DNA from: Sphingomonas sp. Leaf21
GTDB taxonomy: Bacteria > Pseudomonadota > Alphaproteobacteria > Sphingomonadales > Sphingomonadaceae
DNA: 64,000 nt
Direction: 5' to 3'
Assembly (NCBI RefSeq): GCF_916858675.1
Contig: NZ_CAKASM010000013.1
Location: forward strand, 25,121-89,120
The first letter of the stretch is position 1. The number at the start of each line of letters is the position of its first letter. The translations under genes and the position numbers were made by a program. Shown here piece after piece: positions 29,729 to 37,942 of the stretch. The notes below the pieces were generated by a model that saw nothing but the letters and a program-made list of their open reading frames with translations, was not told the DNA's origin and did not search any database.

Positions 29729-30613
29729 TTGATCGTCGATGCCGTACCCCGTACCCGCATCATCATCGCGGAGGTTTGGCGCCCGCTGGTCGCGCTGTTC
29801 ATCTGGGACGTGATCGTCACGGTGGCCTATTATGTCCTGCCGTTCAAGGCGCCGTCGCTGCCGCTGACGCTGTTCGGTACGGCGCTGGCGCTGTTCCTCG
29901 GCTTCCGGACCAACTCGGCCTATCAGCGCTGGTGGGAGGGGCGTCAACTTTGGGGCCTGATGATCAACGCCTCGCGCAACATCGCCCGTAGCGCGCGCAA
30001 CTTCCTGCCCGATCCCGAAGGGCACGACCTCAAGCGTTCGATCGTCCTCCGCCAGATCGCCTATGTGCACGCGCTGCGTTGCCAGTTGCGCAAGCAGCCT
30101 GTCGATGGCGAGGTGTTGCGCTTCCTGTCGCGGGGTGAGGCGGAGCCGGCCCTGGCGCGGACCAACACCGCCAACGGCCTGCTCGACGGCACCGGCCGCC
30201 GCATCGCCGATGCGCAGAAAAAGGGCTGGATCGACACCATCCAGCAGACGCAGATGGAATCGGTGCTGGTCGACATCGCCAATTCGCAGGGCGGCATGGA
30301 GCGGTTGAAGAACACGCCGCTGCCCAACCAGTACCGCTTCATCCCGGCCTTTTTCACCCGGCTGTTCTGCGTACTGCTGCCGATCGGGCTGGTCGAGACG
30401 CTGGGTTTCGCGACGCCGGTGGGCTCTTCGATCGCGGGCCTGATGTTCCTTGCCGCGTTGCAGATCGGTGACGACCTGGTCGATCCCTTTTCGGACACCG
30501 TCCACGACCTGCCGCTGAGCGCGATGTGCCGGACGATCGAGATCGACCTGCTCCAGGCGATCGGCGATCCCGCGCCCGAGCCGATGAAGCCCGTCGACGG
30601 CGTGCTCTGGTAA
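29729..30613 (+). CDS. Bestrophin family (UPF0187) ion channel
   Basis: A 294-residue membrane protein. The start is a TTG at 29729 with AGGGAGA eight bases upstream; the ATG at 29712 is out of frame. TM1 is LVALFIWDVIVTVAYYVLPF, the diagnostic bestrophin block is LFLGFRTNSAYQRWWEGRQL with WG following, and ASRNIARSARNF follows. The C-terminal half has FFTRLFCVLLPIGLVETLGF and LMFLAALQIGDDLVDPFSDT. Bacterial homologues form pentameric ion channels (for example KpBest). Its ion and role here are unknown. Confidence 0.9.
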   Translation: MIVDAVPRTRIIIAEVWRPLVALFIWDVIVTVAYYVLPFKAPSLPLTLFGTALALFLGFRTNSAYQRWWEGRQLWGLMINASRNIARSARNFLPDPEGHDLKRSIVLRQIAYVHALRCQLRKQPVDGEVLRFLSRGEAEPALARTNTANGLLDGTGRRIADAQKKGWIDTIQQTQMESVLVDIANSQGGMERLKNTPLPNQYRFIPAFFTRLFCVLLPIGLVETLGFATPVGSSIAGLMFLAALQIGDDLVDPFSDTVHDLPLSAMCRTIEIDLLQAIGDPAPEPMKPVDGVLW

Positions 30614-30622
30614 CGAACCTCT

Positions 30623-30648
30623 ATTCCTCCCCCCGCAAGGGGAGGAAT
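30623..30648. terminator. Bidirectional terminator-like hairpin
   Basis: ATTCCTCCCC pairs perfectly with GGGGAGGAAT (10-bp stem, six-base loop CCGCAA). It sits exactly between the convergent bestrophin stop (30613) and the NtrC-like regulator stop (30650), so it can end both transcripts, though U tracts are short. Confidence 0.6.
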
Positions 30649-30649
30649 G

Positions 30650-32083
30650 TCAGGCCGCGTTGTCGATGCCCAGTTCGCCCAGCTTGCGATAGAGCGTCGA
30701 GCGCCCGATCCCCAGCCGCCGTGCGACCTCGGTCATGCGGCCGCGATAATGGCTGATGGCGAGGCGGATGACATCGGCCTCGATCTCCTCCAGCGGGCGC
30801 AGATTGCCGTCGGGGCGAAACAGGTTGATCCCGCCATTGTGAGTCGCCCCCGCCGCCGTGGCGCCGACCGAGGGACGGTCCCCCAGCGAGGCGATCTGCG
30901 GAAAATCGGCGGTGGTCAGCGCATCGCCCTCGCACAGCACGGCGGCGCGGAAGAGCGCGTTCTGCAACTGGCGGACATTGCCCGGCCAGTCATAGCGGCT
31001 GAGCAGTTCGAGCGCGTCGTCGGTGATCTCCAGCGCGCGCAGACCCGGCTGCTGCGCGATCCGGCCGAGCAGATGGCGGGTCAGCGCGGGCACGTCCTCC
31101 GCCCGGTCGCGCAGCGCGGGCACCGCGACATGGACGACGTTGAGCTTGTAATACAGGTCCTCGCGGAACCGCCCCGCCTCGACCGCCTCCAGCAGGCGAC
31201 CGTCCGACGCGGCGATGATGCGGACGTCGACCTCGCGTGCGTGGCGCGCGCCCAGCGGAACGATCGTGCCCGTCTGCAGCATGTCGAGCAGCCGCGTCTG
31301 CGTCTCGGGCGGCATACCGGACACTTCGTCGAGGAACAGGGTCGACCCGTCCGCCTCGACCATCTTGCCGATCCGCCGCTCGAAGGCACCGGCAAAGGCA
31401 CCCTCCTCATGGCCGAAGATGATGCTGTCGAGCAGGTTGGCGGCGGTCGCGGCACAGTTGACGCGGACCATCGGCCGTTCGGCGCGTGGCGAGGCGACAT
31501 GGATCGCCTCGGCCAGCGATTCCTTGCCGACGCCGCCCTCGCCCTCGATCAGCACGGATACGCGCGCGCGCGCCGACTTGGCGGCGATGGCGAGCGCGGC
31601 GCGGAATTCGGGCGCGTCGCCGACGATCTCGTCGAAGGCGAGGAGCGCGGGGATCTTCTCGGTCAGCGGGCGAAGCTCGCCGCTCGTCTGTCCGGCGACG
31701 CACGCCTCCAGCGCGGCGAGCAGGCGTTCGGGGGCGAGCGGCTTGACCAGGAAGTCGGTCGCGCCCGCGCGCATCGCCGCCACCGCCTGCGCGACCGACT
31801 CGTTGGCGGTGAGCATCAGGATGGGCAGTTCGGGGCGAAGCGCGTGGCAGTCCGCGATCAACTGGGTGGCATCGGTGCCCGGCGCCCAATGGTCGATCAG
31901 CACGGCGTCGAGTTCGCGCCCCTGCGCCGAACCCAGGACGGAGGCCGCCATGTCCGCATCGGTGGCGAACAGGGTGCGCCAGCCGCCCCGCTGCGCCAGC
32001 GCGGCGATCAGCCGACGCTGGGCAGGTTCGTCATCGATCAGCAGCAGCAAACGTTGACCGTTGCGCGTCATATTTCGTCCCAT
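30650..32083 (-). CDS. NtrC-family response regulator with altered sigma-54 contact loop
   Basis: A 477-residue regulator with a receiver (about 10 to 125; LLLLIDDEPAQRR, Asp in AVLIDHWAPG, Lys in DFLVKPLAPE), an AAA+ domain (about 140 to 370) and a Fis-type HTH (MTEVARRLGIGRSTLYRKLG) at the C-terminus. Walker A is GEGGVGKESLAEAIH and Walker B is GSTLFLDEVSG. The loop that contacts sigma-54 is normally GAFTGA; here it reads GAFAGA near residue 228, losing the conserved Thr. This raises doubt about sigma-54-dependent activation. Two starts are possible, at 32083 and 32071. Confidence 0.9.
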   Translation of the reverse strand: MGRNMTRNGQRLLLLIDDEPAQRRLIAALAQRGGWRTLFATDADMAASVLGSAQGRELDAVLIDHWAPGTDATQLIADCHALRPELPILMLTANESVAQAVAAMRAGATDFLVKPLAPERLLAALEACVAGQTSGELRPLTEKIPALLAFDEIVGDAPEFRAALAIAAKSARARVSVLIEGEGGVGKESLAEAIHVASPRAERPMVRVNCAATAANLLDSIIFGHEEGAFAGAFERRIGKMVEADGSTLFLDEVSGMPPETQTRLLDMLQTGTIVPLGARHAREVDVRIIAASDGRLLEAVEAGRFREDLYYKLNVVHVAVPALRDRAEDVPALTRHLLGRIAQQPGLRALEITDDALELLSRYDWPGNVRQLQNALFRAAVLCEGDALTTADFPQIASLGDRPSVGATAAGATHNGGINLFRPDGNLRPLEEIEADVIRLAISHYRGRMTEVARRLGIGRSTLYRKLGELGIDNAA

Positions 32084-32097
32084 TAGCCCTGTTGACC

Positions 32098-32109
32098 GCG
32101 CTATAGCGC
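32098..32109. promoter_or_regulatory. Perfect 12-bp palindrome upstream of the NtrC-like gene
   Basis: GCGCTATAGCGC lies 15 bp before the start of the NtrC-like gene, in the 231-bp region between it and the divergent oxidase-subunit/pnt operon. It is suited to bind a dimeric regulator, possibly the NtrC-like protein itself. The rest of this gap shows AT-rich sequence (AATTTTCTTAAAATC) and no other gene. Confidence 0.35.
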
Positions 32110-32314
32110 AATTTTCTTAAAATCTGCCTTTATTCGGGACAGTAATGACATCACGGGATTAACGATGTCTTTCCGACGCTTGCCTTTTCCGATCGCGTGC
32201 AGATCGCGGATCGGACCGGGCGTTTCGGGGTTGATCCGCTGGCTGTGGCGAATAAGCTCGGATCTGGTCAGGACGGCGGACCGACCGCCCCGGCCGATAG
32301 CGGAGGTGAGGATC

Positions 32315-32449
32315 ATGGCGGCCAATGACATCGGCACCGGCGAGATGAAGGCGCACGTCGCCACCTACGGTCTGTTGATCAGCCTGCTCAAATGGGGATC
32401 GATCGTGGTCGCCCTGCTGGTGATGGTCGTCCTCTGGCTGATCGCCTGA
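32315..32449 (+). CDS. aa3-type cytochrome c oxidase subunit IV-like small membrane protein
   Basis: A 44-residue peptide starting at an ATG with a near-perfect GGAGGTGA ribosome binding site. The N-terminal 20 residues are polar (MAANDIGTGEMKAHVATYGL) and the rest is one membrane helix (LLKWGSIVVALLVMVVLWLI). This matches the small bacterial aa3 oxidase subunit IV family (Pfam COX4_pro_2), which otherwise has no enzymatic role. It lies five bases before pntAa and is probably co-transcribed with the transhydrogenase genes. Confidence 0.75.
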   Translation: MAANDIGTGEMKAHVATYGLLISLLKWGSIVVALLVMVVLWLIA

Positions 32450-32453
32450 CGCC

Positions 32454-33581
32454 GTGAGCGTCCGCATCGCGGTCCTGCGCGAGGCCGCATCCGGCGAATC
32501 GCGGGTCGCCGCCACGCCCGAAACGGTCCGCAAGCTGATCGCGCTCGGCGCGACATTGGCGGTCGAGCGCGACGCGGGGATGGCGGCGGGGATCTCCGAC
32601 GAGGATTATGCGCAGGCGGGGGCGATTCCCGGCGCGCGCGATCAGATCCTGGCCGGCGCCGATATCGTACTGGCGGTGCAGGCACCCGAGGCCGCGACGC
32701 TCGCGGGCGTGGCGCCCGGCGCCTGGGTGGTCGGTGCCTTCGATCCGTTCCGCCGCGGCGAGGCGGTCGCCGCCTATGCAGCGGGGGGGCTGGAGGCGCT
32801 GGCGATGGACTGGATGCCGCGCATCACCCGTGCCCAGTCGATGGACATCCTGTCGTCCCAGTCGAACCTCGCCGGATACAAGGCGGTGCTGGAGGCGGCG
32901 AACGCCTATGGCCGAGCCTTTCCGATGATGATGACGGCGGCGGGCACGATCCCGGCGGCGCGCGCCTTCGTCATGGGGGTCGGCGTCGCGGGGCTTCAGG
33001 CGATCGCGACCGCGCGGCGGCTGGGCGCGCAGGTGTCGGCGACCGACGTCCGCTCCGCCACGCGCGAACAGATCCAGTCGCTTGGCGCCAAGCCGATCTT
33101 CGTCGAGGGCGTGGCGGGGATCGAGGGCGAAGGTGCGGGCGGCTATGCGGGCGAGACGAGCGACGCCTATCGCGCGGCACAGGCCGAACTGGTCGCGGGG
33201 CATATCGCCAAACAGGATATCGTCATCACCACCGCGCTGATCCCCGGCCGCCCCGCGCCGCGACTGGTCACCGATGGGCAGGTCGCGACGATGCGCCCCG
33301 GCAGCGTCATCGTCGACCTGGCGGTGGAGGCGGGCGGCAATGTCGAGGGCGCGGTGGCGGGTGAGATCGTCCAGCGCCACGGCGTGACGATCATCGGCCA
33401 CCGCAACATGGCAGGGCGGTTGGCGCCGGACGCCTCGGCCCTGTTCGCGCGCAACCTGTATAATTTCCTGGCGGCCTTCTGGGACAAGGATGCCGGGCGG
33501 CCGGTGCTCGACGAGGAGATCGGCGACGCGATCCGGCTGACCAGGGGCGGGCAGGTGGTGAACCCGAGGTTGGGGTCGTGA
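32454..33581 (+). CDS. pntAa: NAD(P) transhydrogenase subunit alpha part 1 (NAD-binding domain I)
   Basis: A 375-residue soluble subunit of the proton-translocating transhydrogenase, which binds NAD(H). Recognisable blocks are RIAVLREAASGESRVAATPE, MDILSSQSNLAGYKAVLEAA, FVMGVGVAGLQAIATARRLG (dinucleotide-binding) and PGSVIVDLAVEAGGNVEGAV. It starts with GTG at 32454. In E. coli this is fused to the membrane part in PntA; alphaproteobacteria usually carry it as a separate gene. The expected next gene, pntAb, is displaced by a DUF559 gene flanked by repeats. Confidence 0.95.
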   Translation: MSVRIAVLREAASGESRVAATPETVRKLIALGATLAVERDAGMAAGISDEDYAQAGAIPGARDQILAGADIVLAVQAPEAATLAGVAPGAWVVGAFDPFRRGEAVAAYAAGGLEALAMDWMPRITRAQSMDILSSQSNLAGYKAVLEAANAYGRAFPMMMTAAGTIPAARAFVMGVGVAGLQAIATARRLGAQVSATDVRSATREQIQSLGAKPIFVEGVAGIEGEGAGGYAGETSDAYRAAQAELVAGHIAKQDIVITTALIPGRPAPRLVTDGQVATMRPGSVIVDLAVEAGGNVEGAVAGEIVQRHGVTIIGHRNMAGRLAPDASALFARNLYNFLAAFWDKDAGRPVLDEEIGDAIRLTRGGQVVNPRLGS

Positions 33582-33584
33582 CGA

Positions 33585-33631
33585 TCCTCCCCGGAACGGG
33601 GAGGGGGACCGGCGAAGCCGGTGGAGGGGGC
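33585..33631 (-). repeat. Palindromic repeat, family A, left boundary of the DUF559 cassette
   Basis: TCCTCCCCGGAACGGGGAGG, GGGACCGGCGAAGCCGGTGG and AGGGGGC form a reverse family A unit. It begins four bases after the pntAa stop and ends directly before the preferred GTG start of the DUF559 gene, for which its GGAGG can serve as ribosome binding site. Confidence 0.85.
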
Positions 33632-34036
33632 GTGCCACCAACGCCGCGGCCCGAAGTAGCGCTGGCGCGAAAACTCCGCCGGTCACTGGGTCTGCCGGAG
33701 GTCATGCTTTGGCAAAAGCTTCGAGGATCGCCCGGCGGCGTTCGTTTCCGGCGACAGCATCCCATCGGATGCTACGTCGCCGATTTCTTCTGCGCCAAGG
33801 CGCGACTGGTCGTCGAGGTCGACGGTGCGATTCACGGCGTCGATCAACGTCCGCTTCGCGACACCGCGCGTGACCGTTTTATGAGTGACAACGGGTACAG
33901 GGTCATAAGGATCGGCGCCGCTGATATCCTGCGCGATGCCGAAGCGGTCGCCGCTTCGATCGTCTCGCTGGCGGCGAGCCCCCTCCACCACTCGCCTTCG
34001 GCGAGCGGTCCCCCTCCCCGTGCCGGGGAGGAATAG
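33632..34036 (+). CDS. DUF559 (Vsr-like, PD-(D/E)XK) endonuclease domain protein
   Basis: A 134-residue protein, with GTG 33632 preferred; a GTG at 33578 overlapping the pntAa stop would add 18 residues encoded by the left repeat. The DUF559 core reads [51 protein letters not shown] and [20 protein letters not shown], with putative catalytic Asp51, Glu62, Asp64 and His68. The last 19 residues ([19 protein letters not shown]) are encoded by the right-hand repeat. The gene splits pntAa from pntAb, a place where these two are normally adjacent, so it looks like an insertion. Such proteins resemble very-short-patch repair endonucleases; their role is not established. Confidence 0.85.
   Translation: MPPTPRPEVALARKLRRSLGLPEVMLWQKLRGSPGGVRFRRQHPIGCYVADFFCAKARLVVEVDGAIHGVDQRPLRDTARDRFMSDNGYRVIRIGAADILRDAEAVAASIVSLAASPLHHSPSASGPPPRAGEE
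33979..34033 (+). repeat. Palindromic repeat, family A, right boundary of the DUF559 cassette
   Basis: GCCCCCTCCACCACTCGCC, the TTCG loop, GCGAGCGGTCCCCCTCCCC and GGGGAGGAA form a forward family A unit. It overlaps the 3' end of the DUF559 reading frame, and its last bases supply the ribosome binding site (GGGGAGGAA) of pntAb. Confidence 0.85.
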
Positions 34037-34037
34037 C

Positions 34038-34337
34038 ATGGACTTCATAGCGATCCTGTCGATCTTCGTGCTGGCCTGCTTCGTCGGCTATTATGTCGTC
34101 TGGTCGGTCACGCCCGCGCTGCACACGCCGTTGATGGCCGTCACCAACGCCATCTCCTCGGTCATCATCGTCGGCGCGCTGATCGCGTCGGCGGCGTCGT
34201 CGGGGGCGACGGGTTCGGGCGTCGCCAAATGGCTGGGGCTGGCGGCGGTCGTGCTGGCCAGCATCAACATCTTCGGGGGCTTCGCGGTGACGCAGCGAAT
34301 GCTCGCCATGTACCGCAAGAAGGAGAAGCGCTCGTGA
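34038..34337 (+). CDS. pntAb: NAD(P) transhydrogenase subunit alpha part 2 (membrane domain)
   Basis: A 99-residue membrane subunit with three to four helices ([52 protein letters not shown]) and a basic tail ([14 protein letters not shown]), as in PntAb of other alphaproteobacteria. [19 protein letters not shown] is the conserved channel segment. The start at 34038 is served by a ribosome binding site lying inside the palindromic repeat. The stop overlaps the GTG start of pntB. Confidence 0.95.
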   Translation: MDFIAILSIFVLACFVGYYVVWSVTPALHTPLMAVTNAISSVIIVGALIASAASSGATGSGVAKWLGLAAVVLASINIFGGFAVTQRMLAMYRKKEKRS

Positions 34338-35845
34338 GCCCCTCCGTCCTGTCGACCGTTCCGCAGAGCATGGCGGCCAGCCCCTGGGTCTCGCTCGCCT
34401 ATCTGGTCGCGGGGGTGTGCTTCATCCTGGCGTTGCGGGGGCTGTCGAGTCCGACGACCAGCCAGCGGGGCAATCGCTTCGGCATGATCGGCATGGGCAT
34501 CGCGGTCGTCACCACGCTGGTGACGCATGTGCCCTTCGCTTTGCCGGAGGGGAGCCGCAACTTCGACGCACAGGGCGTCGACTGGACCGCGATCATCGAA
34601 ATCCTCGCCGCCATCGGCCTGGGCGCGGCGATCGGCATCACCACCGCGCGGCGCATCGCGATGACCGCGATGCCGCAGCTGGTCGCCGCCTTCCACTCGC
34701 TGGTCGGGCTCGCCGCCGTCGCGGTCGCGTGCGCGGCGTTCCTCAACCCGGTCGCCTTCGACATCGCCGACATGGTCGTACCGCTGATCGGACCGCCCTT
34801 TGCCAGCATCCATGTCGTCAGCCGGGTGGAGATGGCGCTGGGCGTGGCGATCGGCGCGATCACCTTTTCGGGTTCGGTCATCGCCTTCCTGAAGCTCAAC
34901 GGCAATATGGGTGGCAAGCCGATCCTGCTGCCCGGCCGTCATGCGCTCAATCTCGGCATCCTCGGCGCGATCGTCATCCTGGTGGCGATGTTCACGCGGG
35001 ATCAGGCGCCGTGGATCTTCTGGACGATCACCATCCTGTCCTTCGCGATCGGCTTCCTGCTGATCGTCCCCATCGGCGGCGCGGACATGCCGGTCGTGGT
35101 GTCGATGCTGAACAGCTATTCGGGCTGGGCGGCGGCGGCGATGGGCTTCACCCTGCACAACAGCGCGATGATCATCACCGGCGCGCTGGTCGGATCGTCG
35201 GGTGCGATCCTGTCCTACATCATGTGCCGGGCGATGAACCGCAGCTTCATCAGCGTGATCGCGGGCGGCTTCGGCGCGAGCGATGCGGGAAGTGCGGGCG
35301 GCGTTGCGGTCGACCGGCCGTGGAAGCGCGGCAGCGCGGAGGACGCGGCCTTCCTGATGAGCCAGGCCGAACAGGTCGTCATCGTCCCGGGATACGGCAT
35401 GGCGGTGGCGCAGGCGCAGCATGTCCTTCGCGAGATGGGCGACCTGCTCAAGAAGGAGGGGGTTCGCGTCAAATACGCCATCCATCCGGTCGCGGGCCGG
35501 ATGCCCGGCCATATGAACGTGCTGCTCGCCGAGGCGAACGTCCCCTATGACGAGGTGTTCGAGCTGGAGGACATCAACGCCGAGTTCGCGCAGACCGACG
35601 TCGCCTTCGTCATCGGGGCCAATGACGTGACCAACCCGGCGGCGAAGACCGACAAGTCCTCGCCGATCTACGGCATGCCGGTGCTCGATGTCGAAAAGGC
35701 CAAGACCGTATTGTTCATCAAGCGCTCGATGGGCGGCGTCGGCTATGCCGGGGTGGATAACGAGTTGTTCTACCGCGACAATACGATGATGCTGCTCGCC
35801 GACGCCAAGAAGATGGTCGAGGAGATCGTCAAGGCGCTCGGCTAA
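34334..35845 (+). CDS. pntB: NAD(P) transhydrogenase subunit beta
   Basis: A 503-residue subunit that carries the rest of the proton channel and the NADP-binding domain III. The N-terminal 290 residues hold eight to nine membrane segments. The C-terminal domain contains [20 protein letters not shown] (the NADP-binding fingerprint), [40 protein letters not shown] and [20 protein letters not shown]. The GTG at 34334 overlaps the pntAb stop and has AGGAG seven bases upstream. The enzyme couples proton entry to reduction of NADP by NADH. Confidence 0.96.
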   Translation: MSPSVLSTVPQSMAASPWVSLAYLVAGVCFILALRGLSSPTTSQRGNRFGMIGMGIAVVTTLVTHVPFALPEGSRNFDAQGVDWTAIIEILAAIGLGAAIGITTARRIAMTAMPQLVAAFHSLVGLAAVAVACAAFLNPVAFDIADMVVPLIGPPFASIHVVSRVEMALGVAIGAITFSGSVIAFLKLNGNMGGKPILLPGRHALNLGILGAIVILVAMFTRDQAPWIFWTITILSFAIGFLLIVPIGGADMPVVVSMLNSYSGWAAAAMGFTLHNSAMIITGALVGSSGAILSYIMCRAMNRSFISVIAGGFGASDAGSAGGVAVDRPWKRGSAEDAAFLMSQAEQVVIVPGYGMAVAQAQHVLREMGDLLKKEGVRVKYAIHPVAGRMPGHMNVLLAEANVPYDEVFELEDINAEFAQTDVAFVIGANDVTNPAAKTDKSSPIYGMPVLDVEKAKTVLFIKRSMGGVGYAGVDNELFYRDNTMMLLADAKKMVEEIVKALG

Positions 35846-35987
35846 ATGACCGATTTGGACTGAATCGTCATCGCGATCTCGCCCCTTCCGCTGGATCGCG
35901 AGGGCGCCATATCGTATCCGAAGCCCGTCCGCCGGACAGGATCTGGCGGTGTACCCGGCCTGGGGGGCGGGGCAACGGGGAAAAAGG

Positions 35988-36908
35988 GTGGACGGACAGG
36001 AGCTTTACGGCGACGGTTTCGGCGTGGTGGTGATCGGCGCGCCCGCACTGGCCGTAGCGGCGCGTGATGCCGTGCATCAGGCGGGCGGCCGCGTGCTGCG
36101 GACGATCGCTTGGGCGTCGGTGGCCGACGAAATCGGCCTTCAGGCGGGGCGCCCGCTGCTCCTGGTCGATACGCATGGTGCCGAACCCGCGATGATGGAG
36201 ATCGCGCTCGCCCGGATCGATGCGGTGGCGACCGCGCTCGATCTGCCCATTGTGGTCAGTCTGACCACGGCGGAGATCGATCTGGTCGCGGCGATGCTGC
36301 TGGGCCCCAAGGTGGAAATGCTGTGCGATGCCAGCCAGACCGAGCTGATCGCGGCGCTGGCGGTCGCGGGGGTCAGCAACAGCGCCGCCGCGATGCTGCA
36401 CGCGCATTTCCGCGAAGGGGAGTCGGAGCGGCTGAGGCGGCTGAATGCCGAGGTCGCGCGCATCGCCGAGGCGCTCGCCCGGCTGTCGGTGCAGGAGGAG
36501 GAGAACCGGCGCGGCGGCGTCGGCGACCGACACCAGAGCTTTCACGGGGCGCCCGCACGGTCGCATCCGGGCGACGCCGATCTGGTCCGCCGCATGATCC
36601 GCGCGCGGCGGCAGCGCGACGGCTTTTTCGGAACGGGGCTGTTCGAGGAACCGGCCTGGGACATGCTGCTCGACCTTTATGCGGCGCATCTGGAGGAGAC
36701 CCGGGTATCGGTCTCCAGCCTGTGCATCGCCGCCGCCGTCGCGCCGACCACCGCACTGCGATGGATCGGCAAGATGACCGAGGCGGGGCTGTTCGCGCGG
36801 CAACCCGATCCGGTCGACCGCCGCCGCGCCTTCATGGTGCTGACCCAGCCCGCGCTGGAGGCGATGCGCGGCTATCTCGATGCGGTGCGGCGGCTGGGGA
36901 CGCTGTAG
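35988..36908 (+). CDS. Winged-helix (MarR-like) regulator with pseudo-receiver N-domain
   Basis: A 306-residue protein. The N-terminal 130 residues look like a degenerate receiver: VVVIGAPALAVAARDAV, then PLLLVDTHGAEPAM at the phospho-acceptor position, IVVSLTTAEIDLVAAMLL and a final helix pair. A coiled coil (RLRRLNAEVARIAEALARL) links it to a winged helix with FEEPAWDMLLDLYAAHL, SVSSLCIAAAVAPTTALRWI and DPVDRRRAFMVL, as in MarR-type DNA-binding domains. GTG 35988 is preferred because GGGGAAAAAGG lies just upstream; an upstream GTG at 35949 would add 13 residues. Target genes are unknown. Confidence 0.75.
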   Translation: MDGQELYGDGFGVVVIGAPALAVAARDAVHQAGGRVLRTIAWASVADEIGLQAGRPLLLVDTHGAEPAMMEIALARIDAVATALDLPIVVSLTTAEIDLVAAMLLGPKVEMLCDASQTELIAALAVAGVSNSAAAMLHAHFREGESERLRRLNAEVARIAEALARLSVQEEENRRGGVGDRHQSFHGAPARSHPGDADLVRRMIRARRQRDGFFGTGLFEEPAWDMLLDLYAAHLEETRVSVSSLCIAAAVAPTTALRWIGKMTEAGLFARQPDPVDRRRAFMVLTQPALEAMRGYLDAVRRLGTL

Positions 36909-36918
36909 GCCTTATTCT

Positions 36919-36947
36919 CCCCTCTCCCCTCTACGAGGGGCGAGGGG
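36919..36947. terminator. Hairpin between convergent genes
   Basis: CCCCTCTCCCCTC pairs with GAGGGGCGAGGGG across the loop TAC, a 13-bp stem with one mismatch. It lies between the stop of the winged-helix regulator (36908) and the stop of the MpaB-type gene (36972) and can serve both strands. No U tract is present. Confidence 0.5.
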
Positions 36948-36971
36948 TGGACAGGCATGGTTGAATGTCGC

Positions 36972-37796
36972 TCAGCCCGCCAGCGCCCAGCGGATCGCGC
37001 CGCCCAGCCGCCGGGTGCCCGCCCGGATCGCGGGGCGGATCGCGGCGGGGCCGTCCAGGCCGTGCAGCCGCGCCGCCCATTCGGGAAGCAGCGCGATTCC
37101 CGCCTGGGTCAGCCAGGAAGCGACGGGCGCGAGCGTGGGGCTGGGCGCGGGCTGGTTGAGCAGGGTGCGCGCGACCATCCGCGTGCGCGCGTCGACGCGA
37201 AGCTCGGACCGGATCGATCCCAGGAAGCGTGCCAGCTGGTGGCGATCCTCGGGAACATCCCGTGCGCCCAGCCGCCGTGCGATCATCGCCATCTCGGCGA
37301 GGTAGCGGTCGGCCGCGTCGTCCGGAAAATCGGGGTCGCGATAGGTGCGGTGCGCGCGAAGGAAGCTGTCGACCTCGGCGGCATGGACGAAGGTCAGCAG
37401 ATGCGGATCGTTGGCGCTATAGGGCGTGCCGTCGGGCAGGGTGCCGCTGACCCGGTCATGTACCTGCCTTACCCGCGCGATCATAGCGTCCGCCGCCTCG
37501 GTCGAGCCATAGGTGGTGACCGAGATGAACCCGGCGGTGCGTCTCAGCCGGCCGGCCATGTCGCGGCGAAACTGCGAATGGTCCCACACCCCCGCCAGCG
37601 CGGCGGGGTGGAGCATCTGGACGAGCAGCGACGCGATCCCGCCCGCCATCATCGCGGTGAAGTCGCCGTGAACCGCCCATGTCGCCGAACCCGGCCCGAA
37701 CAGGCCGTCATCGCCCGGCGGCCGAGTCAGATCGAGCGAACGGGCGCCGACCACGTCTCGAATCTGGTCGGCGATCTGGCGGCGGACGGGGAGCAT
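36972..37796 (-). CDS. MpaB-type oxygenase (DUF2236)
   Basis: A 274-residue protein of the DUF2236/latex-clearing-protein-like family, haem b proteins that include rubber oxygenase and MpaB. Diagnostic stretches are GDFTAMMAGGIASLLVQMLH (His as haem ligand candidate), PAALAGVWDHSQFRRDMAGR, FISVTTYGSTEAADAMIARV and NDPHLLTFVHAAEVDSFL. The substrate of bacterial members is mostly unknown. It has no signal peptide. It is bounded downstream by a terminator-like hairpin. Confidence 0.85.
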   Translation of the reverse strand: MLPVRRQIADQIRDVVGARSLDLTRPPGDDGLFGPGSATWAVHGDFTAMMAGGIASLLVQMLHPAALAGVWDHSQFRRDMAGRLRRTAGFISVTTYGSTEAADAMIARVRQVHDRVSGTLPDGTPYSANDPHLLTFVHAAEVDSFLRAHRTYRDPDFPDDAADRYLAEMAMIARRLGARDVPEDRHQLARFLGSIRSELRVDARTRMVARTLLNQPAPSPTLAPVASWLTQAGIALLPEWAARLHGLDGPAAIRPAIRAGTRRLGGAIRWALAG

Positions 37797-37942
37797 GTTC
37801 GATCAACGCCCAAGCGCGGGCTTGCGTTGCGTGCGGGTGGGCATGTCGTTTGCGTGGCCTTGATCGGTGCGCCGGAACGCCCCCCACCCTCCGTCCGCGC
37901 GGAGCGACGTCGAAGCGAACGCCCGCCACTCGCCGGAAGGGC

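Noticed and set aside
33578..33631. GTG at 33578 overlapping the pntAa stop as start of the DUF559 gene
   Set aside because: The 18 added residues are simply the translation of the palindromic repeat; GTG 33632 gives the usual DUF559 N-terminus and has GGAGG upstream, though the earlier start cannot be excluded.
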